From positions 229,179,739 through 229,243,738 of the forward strand of contig NC_133656.1 of the NCBI RefSeq assembly GCF_009905375.1: a stretch of DNA of 64,000 nucleotides, read 5' to 3'. The position numbers and the translations under genes are program-made. The notes beneath the pieces are model-generated. The model was not told where the DNA came from and made no database searches. It saw nothing but the letters and a program-made list of their open reading frames with translations. This stretch comes from Apium graveolens (lineage: Eukaryota > Streptophyta > Magnoliopsida > Apiales > Apiaceae). Positions within the stretch are counted from its first letter, which is position 1. Every line of letters begins with the position of its first letter. Of the stretch, positions 47,995 to 60,190 are shown piece after piece.

Positions 47995-49498
47995 TGTAAT
48001 ATATAAGTGATGATGTCAAAGATCACTGGATATAACAATATTATTAGTGTCTCTGATCAAAGCATGAAGCAAGCCAGATGGACATCTGATCTAAGGAGGA
48101 GATTAATGAACTGATATTCTTGGTAATCAGTTAAACTTGGGGCCAACCCTAAGTAAGTTGTATTGTTATCTTAATTTGTATTTTGTACCCGTAACACTAA
48201 AAGTCTATAAAAATGCAAAGGAGCAGACTGAAGTCTTTTTCCTGAAACAGTATCAAGCCTAAGGATTCTATCTGGAAGAAGATCAAGAAGATCATGCCTC
48301 AGAAGAATTTTGAAGAAGCTTGGAGTTGAATAAATCTGTTTGGAGAAAAATACTCTAAGTTAAGATCTCTACAAGTCACAGATTTAATGTTATAGAGAAG
48401 TTATTCGAGAACTCCAGAATGGTTTATCGAGAAGTCAGGATAGCTACTAGAGAACTCAGGAAGATATCGACAAGCTAAATTGAAGAACTGAAGATTGGAG
48501 ATGTCGACAAGTCATTCCTTCACTAGAGAACTCAGAGTTATCGACAAGTATACATTCAGTAGAGAACTATGAGTTATCGATAAGTCAAGTTCCACTAGAG
48601 AACTCAGAGATATCGATAAGTCAAAATTCACTAGAGAACTCTGAGATATCGACAAGGTGAATTTTGACTTAAGAATTCTGAAATATCGACAAGTCAAGAA
48701 GCCACTGGAGAACTAAGAGTTATCGATAAGTCAAAGTGAAGATGTCAAGACTAGAGATCTCGACAAACCTAAAATCTCTTATAGAGAACTGAAGATCTCT
48801 ACAAGCCAAACTAAATATAGAATACTGGAGAGCTTGATAGTTCAATATACTTATCGAGATGTCAAGTGTTTTGTAAACCTAAACTGGAGATCTCGAGGTA
48901 CAATCTCAAAGTACAAAATTACATATCAGTTGAATATCCAAGATAAATAATCAACAAACAATCCAACAACTGGATTGACAAGTCTAAAAAAAGCAGCTTG
49001 AAGAATGTGCAAGATCAATGGCAAAGATTAACTGATAGAGGAAGATTAAAGTGAACATGGGATGCTAAAGATATGCTAAGCCAGAAATGAAAGATCTGCT
49101 TTTCTATAAATAGAAATGACAAGTGACAGTTTAGAAAAGCTAATAGCATGTTTTATTATCCACTGTGTAAACCAGCAGTTAATTGAGTTATAAAGTTAAC
49201 ACTGATCCTTTAGTCAGTTGTAACAATTTAGATCAGATTTCTTGTAACACTCTCAAGAAGAAGCTAAGATCTTTATAAACAAAGAGCCTAGAATTTTTGT
49301 AGCAAAACAGTCTTAATTTTAATATAAAATTAAGTGAGTTTTCAAAATTTGTGTTCTTTATTTTTCTGCAAGTTTAAATTCTGCATGAACACATTTCACT
49401 ACAAGAATCAATTTACTTTTTTCAACCATAAACATTCAAGAAAAGCTCAAAAACAGTAAAACACATTCACCCCCCTTTGTGTTATTTATTTCCTAACA
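47995..49498 (+). repeat. 3' LTR of SIRE-like element D
   Basis: TGTAATATATAAGTGATGAT to TTATTTCCTAACA, 1504 bp, closely matching 53016-54518. A promoter-like CTATAAATAG is at about 49105. An array of AGAGAACT/ATCGACAAGTC motifs fills U3 (48410-48760). It is followed by CGTAC (49499-49503). Confidence 0.92.
48410..48760 (+). repeat. U3 repeat array in LTR of D
   Basis: About eight imperfect units of ~35-40 bp with the core CTAGAGAACTCAGAGATATC followed by GA(C/T)AAGTCAA. The same array is in the LTR of C at about 53425-53770. Confidence 0.85.
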
Positions 49499-49842
49499 CG
49501 TACATTAGAAGTGCCTTCGTGGCTGACTTTGATCGTATCCCATATCTGTTTCACAGTAGTACATGCTAATACTTTTCATAACTCGGTAGCTACCATGCCT
49601 TTAAAGTGTGAGTTCATAACTTTTGCATTGGAGTTCATTGCATTCACTTCTTCAGGAGAGAGATCCTTGAGAGATTTGGGCTTCTCATCTTTCATTGGAA
49701 TTGTAAAGCCATTTTCTACATCATCCCACTCGGATGCATCACGTTGTAGAAAGATTTTCATCCAAAATTTCCAGTCATTGTAATTTTCAGCACCTTGAAG
49801 CAACGGTGGGTAATTTTTTGAATACCTATCTGGTTGGGCCAT
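49499..49842 (-). pseudogene. N-terminal half of the gag gene of element B
   Basis: Starts MAQPDRYSKNYPPLL at 49842, with WKFWMKIFLQ as in copia gag N-termini, an in-frame TGA at 49578-49576, then TVKQIWDTIKVSHEGTSNV. It stops at the CGTAC target where SIRE D is inserted. The codons crossing this site continue in frame at 53015 (VREVKLSML), so the two pieces were one gene. Confidence 0.85.
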
Positions 49843-49883
49843 GGATCGCTAACAAAATAAACATTAAACAGAGAATTAAATGC

Positions 49884-49897
49884 ACCTGCTCTGATAC
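49884..49897 (-). promoter_or_regulatory. Primer-binding site of element B (tRNA-iMet)
   Basis: On the minus strand TTGGTATCAGAGCAGG-type sequence follows the LTR end, complementary to the 3' end of plant initiator tRNA-Met. Confidence 0.85.
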
Positions 49898-49901
49898 CAA
49901 T

Positions 49902-51163
49902 TGAAATTCAAAGGCCCAAACGATATAAACAATTATCTAACTGATATGGCAAATTGGACAGTCTCTTATGTAAAGGGGACAGACCCTTTACGAATGAGAC
50001 AGGCAATGAGACATTATCAATTACTCTGCAGAAAAGAAATTATTGAAATAAAAATGCAGTAATAAAGAAATTAAACAATGCAGAACACCAAGAGTTTTCA
50101 CTTGGTTCGGCCCATACACCTAGTCTATGACCTACATCCAAGTCCCCATGCCAACTAGCATAGAGAATGTATTATATCAACTTCAATCAAAGAACCTACA
50201 ATATTTTCCTTGATTACAAAAGATAACCCCGAAAGAAACTTTTCCCTAGCACACTTGCTACCTAGCATACCTGCTATAACCTAGCCTACTGGCTACCTTG
50301 GCTACTCTTCTGATATCAAGCCTTGCCATAACCCGACACAAGTTGTTATGAATACACGCAGTGTATAACAATAAAAGATTACAACTCAAACTAGGCTTCT
50401 TGTTTGACTGGATATTCAAGAGATATAAAACAAGAATGGTTTTCAGAGTATATAAAGATAGAACATGAAATCATTACGTGTAATCTGAAAACATGAGATG
50501 TGTCTTCTTATTTAATAAGATATTCAAGAGAATGGAATAAAAAGAGTTATTCAGAGAATGAAAATTGAACGTGGAATAAGCACTCTTGTTGAATCTGAAA
50601 AACAAGATGTGTATTTATACACACAAATCTAACGGGTTTGATTTTCAAAACAAAGAAGAGATAAGATTGGATAATCTATTTGTTTGAAAATATTTGAATA
50701 AGTCTTTGTAAGAACCCGTTAGTTAGTTGTAAAAGATAAACCTTATAAAAGATAAGATTTGAATAGTTCAAATAGGTTTATCAAGATAGAGTTTGTTTTG
50801 AAGATAAACTTGTTTACCTAGTCAAATAGAATTACAAAAACTCTATCACTTACAATGACTAAGTCCCATAATCTGCATTCTCTACGTATATCTTGAATTA
50901 GGTCATCATCAGAAATTTGCAAGTCAACATTTTCCCCCTTTGTAAGAACCCGTTAGTTAGTTGTAAAAGATAAACCTTATAAAAGATAAGATTTGAATAG
51001 TTCAAATAGGTTTATCAAGATAGAGTTTGTTTTGAAGATAAACTTGTTTACCTAGTCAAATAGAATTACAAAAACTCTATCACTTACAACAACTAAGTCC
51101 CACAATCTGCATTCTCTACGTATATCTTGAATTAGGTCATCATCAGAAATTTGCAAGTCAACA
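49902..51163 (-). repeat. Full LTR of element B
   Basis: Minus strand TGTTGACTTGC at 51163 to GGCCTTTGAATTTCA at 49902; 1262 bp. It is bounded on the right by a polypurine tract and on the left by a primer-binding site, so it joins the 3' end of one B unit to the 5' end of the next. It contains a 234-bp tandem duplication. Confidence 0.85.
50707..51163 (-). repeat. 234-bp tandem duplication of U3 start plus polypurine tract
   Basis: TGTAAGAACCCGTTAGTTAG begins at 50707 and again at 50941. The first unit ends GTCAACATTTTCCCCCTT, i.e. an LTR start and a polypurine tract on the minus strand, embedded within the LTR. Only a few substitutions separate the units. Confidence 0.93.
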
Positions 51164-51177
51164 TTCTCCCCCTTTTA
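51164..51177 (-). promoter_or_regulatory. Polypurine tract of element B
   Basis: On the minus strand AAAAGGGGGAGAA directly precedes the LTR start TGTTGACTTGC. Confidence 0.8.
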
Positions 51178-53015
51178 TGATGATGACAAAGAGAACAATT
51201 GCCCCCCATCAAAATCACTTTAAGCTTTGTTCAAGATGTTAGTAACAAGGAAATAGCATATGCAGATGCAGATTATATCTTTATGCAATATATATAACAA
51301 TAAGTATAGAACCAAATGAAATATGTACATAATCAAAATAAAAAATAACTCTTTCTCCCCCTCAACATCATAAAAGGGACAAAAGAATTAATCAGACGAA
51401 GAGCACATACCAAGTTCTCAACGCATCAAATAAAATCTATCTTCAGCCAATGGTTTAGTACAAATAGCAGCACTTTGTTTCTCAATACAAATATAAATAA
51501 GCTCAATATTACCTTGAAGACATTATCCGTTATCCATAATACATTTGTTGCGAAGAACATGGACTTTCAAGCACACTTGCAAAAGATTCTTTATCTCTTT
51601 GGTACCCACATTACTTTGGGTCCTTATTTGTTAGTATCATAAATCTTATATAAATGTCTATCGGATTTTTTAATCCACATTTGAACAATATTAACAGATG
51701 CATGAGCAGATTTATGTCTAGTTGATGAGTTAGATATGTGTCCCTTTATACCACATAATCTAGATTCAGAATTAGTGTGACCAGATTTGCCACAATCTCG
51801 ACATTTCTCATAAGGCATCTTGTAATTCATTGGAGTCCTCTTGTAACCACTTTGGAAAGTACGTTTCTTAGTTGATTCATATCCAATACCTTCGTTATCA
51901 AGAGAAGATTTTTGTTCAGCAAGAAGAGCATTCAGAGTTCCTTCACCATGAAAATAATTAGCTAGATCCTTCTCTAGCTGTGCAACTTTCTACTTCAGTC
52001 CAGGAACCAAAGGGTCAGGAGCACTGTCTCTTTTGACAGTTTCTGAAACAACTGAGGCTGTCTTTTTTTTCAATGCTTCGAGACATACATCCTTCATCTC
52101 AATCCCATTGTTGAGATATTGATTTTAAGCTTAGAAACCTTTTCAAGCAAAGATCTGTTTTCTGCAATCAAAGCTTCATCTTTCATAGGATCGTCCATTT
52201 CACTAAGAACTTCAGTTAATGCTTGTTTTAAATAAGCATTCTTTTCTTTTAGCTTCTTAACCTGGACCAGCAAATTCAACATAAAAGAAGATATATTTGA
52301 AAGATATTTTATATTTTGTACCTCATCATTGTCACTGGAGCTGTCCTCGAGTCCAGCAAAGCAGAGTTGAGCAACTTCATCATCTAAATCGATCTCAACA
52401 TCAGACTCATCATCGCTCCAAGTGATTAATGCCTTCTTTTTGTTCTTCATCTTGTAGCAGTCCTTTTTTGAAATGCCATTTCTTTCCACATTCAAAGCAT
52501 GTATCCTTGCTTTAATTTGCTTTATTCTCCTTGCTAAAATTAGATTTGAAGTCCTTCTTTGGAAACTGTAACTTCATAGATCGTTTAGAGGCATTCCGTT
52601 TGGCAAGAAATTTATGAATCTTCTTGGTCAGAAAAGTAATTTCCTCATCAGAATCATCAGATGACTCATCAGCTTTGGCATTGAGTGCAAGAGTCTTTTT
52701 ACGAGGAGCTTCATCTTCTTCATCATATCTGCGTAGCTGATTTTCGAATTCTTCCAATTCACTAAAGAATGTTAAAGTATCCATAGTCGAAAGAAGTGTT
52801 AAATCCTGCAGAATAGTAACCTTTGGAGCAAACTTCTTTGGCATTGCCCTGATGATTTTCCTATTGATCTCAGATTGAGGAATGATCTTTTTCAATAGTG
52901 AAATAGAGTTCATTGGTGTCAGGAATCTTCCTTGAGCATCCCGTACGCTTTCATCTCTTTCCAACCTAAAACCTTCATAATCGCTCATTAGCATGCTAAG
53001 TTTGACTTCACGTAC
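51178..53015 (-). pseudogene. Internal remnant of element B: C-terminal gag without pol
   Basis: From 53015 leftward, gag resumes with SMLMSDYEGFRLERDES (UBN2-type gag region), runs to FPKKDFKSNFSKENKAN and a stop at 52514-52512, then shows a CCHC knuckle CFECGKKWHFKKDC near 52490-52450 disrupted by a one-base frame change. An acidic and coiled-coil stretch follows (52440-52094), and a small Cys/His-containing frame lies at 51830-51624 (CRDCGKSGHTN). There is no room for pol, so protease, integrase, RT and RNase H are deleted between about 52090 and 51180. It was mobile only in trans, if at all. Confidence 0.8.
53011..53015. repeat. Target duplication CGTAC left of SIRE element C
   Basis: Identical to 49499-49503 right of SIRE element D; both lie within the gag gene of B. 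Confidence 0.88.
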
Positions 53016-54518
53016 TGTAATATATAAGTGATGATGTCAAAGATCACTGGAGATAACAATATCATTAGTGTCTCTGATCAAAGCATGAAGCAAACCAGAT
53101 GGACATCTGATCTAAGGAGGAGATTGATGAACTGTTATTCTTGGTAATCAGTTAAACTTGGGGCCAACCCTAAGTAAGTTGTATTATTATCTTAATTTGT
53201 ATTTTATACTTGTAACACTTAAAGTCTGTAAAAATGCAAAGGAGCAGACTGGAGTCTTTTTCCTGAAACAATATCAAGCCTAAGGATTCTATCTGGAAGA
53301 AGATCAAGAAGATCATGCCTTAGAAGAATTTTGAAGAAGCTTGGAGTTGAATAAATCTGTTTGGAAAAAATACTCTAAGTCAAGATCTCTACAAGTCACA
53401 TATTCAATGTTATAGAGAAGTCATTCGAGAACTCTAGAATGGCTTATCGAGAAGTCAGGATAGCTACTAGAGAACTCAGGAAGATATCGACAAGCCAAAT
53501 TGAAGAACCGAAGATTGGAGATATCAACAAGTCATTCCTTCACTAGAGATCTCAGAGTTATCGACAAGTCTACATTCAGTAGAGAACTCTGAGTTATCGA
53601 AAAGTCAAGTTCCACTAGAGAACTCAGAGATATCGATAAATCAAAATCCACTAGAGAACTCTGAGATATCGACAAGGTGAATTTTGACTAAAGAACTCTG
53701 AGATATCGACAAGTCAAGAAGCCACTAGAGAACTAAGAGTTATCGATAAGTCAAAGTGAAGATGTGAAGACTAGAGATCTCGACAAGCCTAAAATCTCTT
53801 ATAGAGAACTGAAGACCTCAACAAGCCAAACTAAACATAGAATACTGGAGAGCTCGATAAGTCAATATACTTATCGAGATGTCAAGTGTTTTGTAAACCT
53901 AAACTGGAGATCTCGAGGTACAATCTCAAAGTACAAAATTGCAGATCAGTTGAATATCCAAGATAAACAATCAACAAACAATCCAACAGCTGGATTGACA
54001 AGTCTACAAAAAGCAGCTTGAAGAATGTGCAAGATCAATGGCAAAGATTAACTGACAGAGGAAGATTAAAGTGAACACGGGATGCTAAAGATATGCTAAT
54101 CCATAAATGGAAGATCTGCTTTTCTATAAATAGAAATGACCAGTGACAGTTTAGAAAAGCTAATAGCATGTTTTATTATCCACTGTGTAAACCAGCAGGT
54201 AATTGAGTTATAAAGTTAACACTGATCCTTTAGTTAGTTGTAACAATTTAGATCAGATTTCTTGTAACACTCTCAAGAAGCTAAGCTCTTTATCAACAAA
54301 GAGTCTAGAAATTTTGTAGCAAAACAGTCTTAATTTTAATATAAAATTAAGTGAGTTTTGAAGATTTTGTTCTTTATTTTTCTGCAAGTTTAAATTCTGT
54401 ATGAACACATTTCACTACAAGAATAAATTTACTTTGTTCAACCATAAACATTCAAGAAAAGCTCAAAAATAGTAAAACACATTCACCCCCTCCTCTGTGT
54501 GTTATTCATTACCTAACA
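53016..54518 (+). repeat. 5' LTR of SIRE-like element C
   Basis: TGTAATATATAAGTGATGAT to CATTACCTAACA, 1503 bp, with the same U3 repeat array as D and CTATAAATAG at about 54124 as the likely promoter. Followed by AG and a tRNA-iMet primer-binding site. Confidence 0.93.
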
Positions 54519-54520
54519 AG

Positions 54521-54533
54521 TGGTATCAGAGCC
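54521..54533 (+). promoter_or_regulatory. Primer-binding site of element C (tRNA-iMet)
   Basis: TGGTATCAGAGCC two bases after the LTR end. Confidence 0.92.
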
Positions 54534-54569
54534 AAATCCGAAAGTAAACAGATTTAAGATCTTGGAAGA

Positions 54570-56951
54570 ATGAATACACAAAAAATCAGTAGCATCAAAA
54601 TTCCTACCTTTGACAAAGCTAACTACACTCTTTGGAAAAATAAAATGATAATTTTCATCAAGATGGCCAATCCACTCTACGTTCAAATCCTCAATGATGG
54701 ACCTTTCATTCATACGGTTAGAATTGAGGAATCTACAGATGAAGATAGGATTATCCCAGCTCTTTATGCTCCAAAAGATCCTGCTGAGTATACTGATCCT
54801 GAAAAAGAGAAAGTATCCCTGGATAGTAGCTTGCAATTAATATTGATTGAGTCACTTGACAATGTGATGTACAACAACATTGTCAACTGTGACACTGCCA
54901 AGCAAATATGGGAAAAGATTGAGATACTCTGTGGAGGAACTGAAGAAGTTAGGTCAAACCAAAGAAGGATACTAATTTCACAGTATGAGGGTTTCATGGC
55001 TAAGCCAAAGGAAAGCATTACTGATGTGTTTGAAAGATTCAATAAGCTGATAAATGACTTGTAACTTCATGATAAATACTATGAAGCTGAAGAAGTGAAT
55101 CTAAAGTTCCTGCTTACTCTCCCTGATCATTTGGAACAGAAAATCTCAGCAATCAGGGAAGGGAGAGACTTAAGCAGAATAACACTGGAAGTTCTATATT
55201 TAATTCTCAAAACATATGAACTAGAGATGATTCAAAGATAATCGTTGAGATCTGGTCAAGGACATGTTGTGGATGGCTCAAGTGCTTTAATTATAGATGA
55301 AAGTCAAACATTCAATGATGAACCAAGATCTCAAACTCCAGTTGCCTCAGCAAGAGAGCAAAGAACAAATGAGTCACAGGAACAAGTCATTCTGGAATTG
55401 GAAAAAGATGAGTTCTATACTCTTGAAGAACTGGATGAGCTAGATCAGTCAATGGCTTATTTGGCTAGAAAATTCTCTAATATTAGAGTAAAAAAGCCAA
55501 GATACTTCAAGAATAAAGGACAGTCTTTCAACAAAGACAGCAGCTGGAAGGAAAAAGGGAAGTACAATTTTGATAGCAAGAATGGCTACAAAACTAGATC
55601 TGTTGACAGATCTAAGATAAGGTGCTTCAATTGTGATGAACTGGGTCACTTTGCTACAGAATGCAGGAAACCCAAGAAGGTAACTAAAGATAAAGCTTAT
55701 CTTGAACTTGAAGCAAAGTACGAAGCTCTTCTGAAGAAACAGCAAAGCAAAGCTTATATTGCAGAAGGTAAAAGTTGGGATGACTATGAAATTGATGAAG
55801 ATGAAGAACTTGAAAACTATGCACTCATGGCTTTGGAGCAAGGAGAATCATTCTCATCTAAATCACATGTACCAACTCTTACCACCACGGATTTAAATGT
55901 GAATCAATATAAGGAAACTGTTGAGAAGATGAGCACAAAAATATTTCACATCCACACAAGCATGGTTGCTGCTAATGAAGAAGTTAGCAGATTAACAAAG
56001 TTAAATGAGAAGCTTGAGAATGAAAAATAAGGAACTAAATTGTTGAAAATGGAGCTTGAAGCTTTGAAACAAGAAAATGGTTATTTGAAGAACAAGCTCA
56101 AGTGTGCAAATGAGATTGAGGCTGTGCTAAGGGAAAAATTGGAGAAAAATGAAGTAAGATCGAAGTCTTTCAATAATGTATCTTAATTGGTTGGTCAGTA
56201 CCATGAGAAAATCAAACCATGTACAAACATTGCTATTGGTCTTGATTATGATGTTTTGAACAGCAAAAAGAAGAACATAAAGGACAAAGAAAAAGCAACA
56301 TAGAATGAAAATGTTCCATCAATGCTGAAAAAGGTTGGGTCACTTATGTTCAAGGCTTGTGAAGTAGACTTTAGTGAAGAAGAATTGATTATCAAGCAAG
56401 AAATTGCAGATGAGGATAATGAAAAGAAAAATGCAAACTCAACTCAATCTTCCAAGGCTGAAGAAAATCTCATGAACAATCAAAGCACCAAGACTCCTGT
56501 CAAAGAAATCAAGATCGAAGATGCAAGAAAGAAGAAGAAAAATAGAAATAGGAGAATAGGGATAAACAAAAGCAATAATATGGACTATGTTGCAGATGCT
56601 CCTGGAAAGAAGTGTGAAAAATGTGGCTCTGTAAATCATCTAACTCATCTTTGTAAAAAGGTTGTTAGTAAGCCAACTGAAGGAGCTTGCAAATACAGTG
56701 AAACAGATTTAAATGATCCATACTCATTATGTGATAAGTTTGACTACATCCCTTGCAACTTGAAAGTGATGAAGAGTTGCCACAAACTAAGAGTAGACCT
56801 TAAAGAAACAAAAATTGAGTCTACATCAGAAAGGGAAAATGCACAACAATCATTAAACTCTATTTTATCTGAAACAACTCACTCTACTTCTGCTAAATCA
56901 GTTAACAAGAAGAAAGTACCCAACACTGCTTGGGTCACTAAACATACCTGA
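54570..56951 (+). pseudogene. gag of SIRE-like element C, several stops
   Basis: One frame from ATG 54570. It has the copia gag start (IPTFDKANYTLWKNKM), the UBN2 region (TAKQIWEKIEILCGGTEEV), one CCHC knuckle CFNCDELGHFATEC near 55624, a long Lys/Glu-rich coiled coil, and a second knuckle-like CEKCGSVNHLTHLC near 56615. Stops in frame are at 55062-55064, 55239-55241, 56028-56030, 56184-56186 and 56301-56303, ending at 56949-56951. The ~790-codon length with an extended C-terminal part is typical of SIRE elements. The passage into pol needs a frame change near 56943-56950. Confidence 0.88.
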
Positions 56952-59900
56952 ATCTCATTGTGTGCAGGGCAAAGTGAAGAAAATCATATGGATCATTGAC
57001 AGTGGGTGCTCCAGACATATGACAGGTGATAAGGCCCTGCTATCACAGTTTGAGAAGAAAGTTGGCCCATTGGTGACCTTTGGAGACAACAACAAAAGAT
57101 TCACAATGGGATATGGAAAGATTATTTCTGAAAATGTTATCATTGATGATGTAGCACTAGTAGCTGATCTTGAAGTGAATCTTCTCAGTGTTAGCCAATT
57201 TACAGACAAAGGCTTTGTAGTTTTATTCAACAAAGAAGAATGCACTTTTATCAGCAAGAAAACTGGTGAAGTTGCTCTGAAAGGAGCAAGGAAAGGAAGC
57301 TTGTTTGTTGCAGACTTGGACTCAACAAATAAGGATGGTATTTGCTGCTTCTACACCAAGGCATCAGAAGAACAAAGCAAGTTATGTCATACGAAGCTGT
57401 CTCACTTGAATTTCAAGGCAATTAACAACTTAGTCAAAAAGGAGTTAGTGAGAGACATGCCCAAACTGGAATTTTCTCAAGTTGAAGTTTGTGAAGCTTG
57501 TTAGAAAGAAAAGATAAAAAGATCTAGTCACAAGTCAAAAACTGTGAATTCTATAAGTGCACCCTTGCAACTTATTCACATGGACTTATTTGGGCCAGCG
57601 AATGTCTTATCAATTTCAAGGAACATATATGCACTTGTGATGGTGGATGATTTCTCAAGATACACTTGGGTAGGGTTCATGTACTCTAAAGATGAAACTC
57701 CACACATCATAGTTGAGCACATCAAGAAGATAGAAAAGCAGGCTGAAGATTACAATTGTGTGAAAAGACTGAAAAGTGATAATGGAACATAATTCAGAAA
57801 TGTTACATTAAGTGAATTCTGCAAAGGCAAAGGCATTGTTCAAGAATTCTCAGCTGCCAGGACACCTCAACAAAATGGAGTAGTTTAGAGAAAGAACAGA
57901 ACATTGGTTGAAGCTGCCAGAACAATGCTGCAAGATGCCAAGTTGCTAACAAGTTTCTGGAAAGAGGCTGTTAACACTGCTTGTTACACTCATAACAGAT
58001 ATCTCATTAACAAGGCACACGGCAAGTCACCTTACTCAATCATGTCTAATAGGAAGCCTACTGTAAAGCATCCTCATGTGTTTGGAAGCAAGTGTTATAT
58101 TTTGAAAGATAACTCTGAATATGTGGGAAAATTTGACTCGAAGGTTTTTGAAGCAATTTTTTTGGGATATTCACTTGAAAGAATAGCCTACAAAGTTTAT
58201 GTGACTGATCAAAAGAAGATTATGGAAAGCACATATGTGATCTTTGATGATGACAAATGTCCAGGCTTGAAATGCCTTGATGATAATGAAGCTGAAGCCA
58301 TGACATTTGAAAACCTCAACATTGATAGTGACTCTAATGGAGAAGTTGAAATTGATGCACATCAGACATTAAATGAAGAGACAACTCAACAGGAAAATCA
58401 TGAAAATGGAAACTCAACTCAAACACTTGAATTTGAGAGCACAAACTCAGGGGGAGAAAGAAAAGAAGAATCTAGCAATCATACCAACATTGAAGAAAAT
58501 AATGAAGGCACCAGTCAACAAACTCATACAAGGAAGTGGGATAGGAGTCACACTAGAGATGCAATTATTGGTGATCCTATTACTGGTGTGAGGACCAGGA
58601 GTGCAACTTCTAATGAGTGCCTACATGCATGTTTTTTGTCTCAAGTAGAACCTAAGAAAATTGATGAAGCTCTTCTGGATCCTGACTGGATATCTGCCAT
58701 GCAGGAAGAACTGAATCAGTTTGAAGGAAGCAAAGTCTGGAAATTAGTTCCTGCATCAAAGAATAGAAGCATTATTGGAACAAAATGGGTGTTCAGGAAC
58801 AAGATGGATGAGAATGGTATAGTTACTAGAAACAAAGCAAGGTTAGTTGCAAAAGGCTACTCACAAGAAGAAGGGATTGATTATGATGAAATTTTTGCTC
58901 CAGTTGCAAGACTTGAAGCTATAAGAATTTTTCTAGCATTTACTGCACATTTAAACTTCAAAGTATATCAAATGGATGTCAAAAGTGCCTTTCTGAATGG
59001 TGAGCTAGAAGAAGTTTATGTGCAACAACCACCTGGCTTTGAAGATCCAAAATTTCCAAATTTTGTGTACAAATTACTCAAGGTTATATATGGACTAAAA
59101 CAGAAACCTAGAGCTTGGTATGACACACTATCAGATTTCCTACTAAAGCATGATTTTACTAGAGGAACCATAGAAAAGACTCTATTTTATAAGAAACATG
59201 GTGAAAATTTGATCCTAGTTCAGATTTATGTGGATGATATCATCTTTTGTTCTACTAATGAGAAGTTTTGCCAAAGATTATCCAAGTTTATGCAAAGTGA
59301 ATATGAAATGAGTATGAAGGGGGAACTGAGTTACTTCCTTGGACTTCAAGTCAATCAAAGAAGTGATGGCATCTTCATCAGCCAAACTAAATATGTCAAG
59401 GATCTATTGAAAAAGTTTGGAATGGTTAATTGTTCACCTGCATCTACACCTATGTCTACTACTACTAAGTTGGATGAAGATAAGAAGGGCAAAAGTGTAG
59501 ATATCTCAAGCTATAGAGGGATGATTGGATCATTGCTTTATTTTACAGCAAGTAGACCAGACATCATATTTGCAACATGTTTATGTGCAAGATTTCAAGC
59601 CAATCCAAATGAATCACATTTGATGGCTATAAAGAGGATTTTCAGATACTTGAAGGGAACCCCAAACTTGGGATTATGGTATCCTAAGGGAACTGGTTTT
59701 GCAGCTGTTGGTTACATAGATGCAGATTTTGCTGGATGCAGATTTTGCTGGATGCAGGGTTGACAGAAAAAGTACCAGTGGAAGCTGTCAATTTCTTGAA
59801 CAAAGACTTGTATCCTGCTATAGCAAGAAACAATAATCTGTATCAACTTCTACAGCTGAAGCTGAATACATAGCTGCAGGAAGTTGTTGTGCTCAAGTGC

Positions 59901-60190
59901 TTTGGATTAGAAATCAACTAATGGATTATGGCCTAGTGTTACACAAGATCCCTATTATGTGTGACAATACTAGTGCTATATCTATAGTAGTTAATCCAGT
60001 TAATCATTCCAGGACAAAGCACATTGATGTTAGGTATCATTTTATTAGAGAGCATGCTACAAATGGTACTATTGAGCTCATTTTTGTACCAACAGAAAAA
60101 CAATTGGCTGACATTTTTACTAAACCTTTGGATGGAGCAACTTTCACTAGAATTGTAGGTGAAATTGGAATGCTTAATTCTTCATCCTAA
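56950..60190 (+). pseudogene. pol of SIRE-like element C (PR-IN-RT-RH), broken
   Basis: The order protease, integrase, RT, RNase H is Ty1-copia. Protease: WIIDSGCSRHMTG. Pre-integrase: CHTKLSHLNF. Integrase: first Asp in HMDLFGP, second in LKSDNGT, and the position of the third acidic residue in PQQNGVV-RKN is a stop. [29 protein letters not shown], and the YVDD box in IYVDDIIF. RNase H: STAEAEYIA and a C-terminal IFTKPL. Stops in the pol frame are TAG 57502-57504, TAA 57790-57792 and TAG 57886-57888. A 16-bp tandem duplication (59725-59756) shifts the frame within the RNase H start, and TAA at 59834-59836 follows. The copy cannot make pol. Confidence 0.93.

Noticed and set aside
47754..48038. 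Minus-strand frame across the D polypurine tract, repeated at 63537-63773
   Set aside because: It is the antisense of the element's PPT and LTR start and recurs only because the element is duplicated.
48410..48760. Possible CRISPR-like array of regular repeats
   Set aside because: Units are imperfect, spacers are not unique, and the array sits in the U3 of a plant LTR with the same array in the second LTR.
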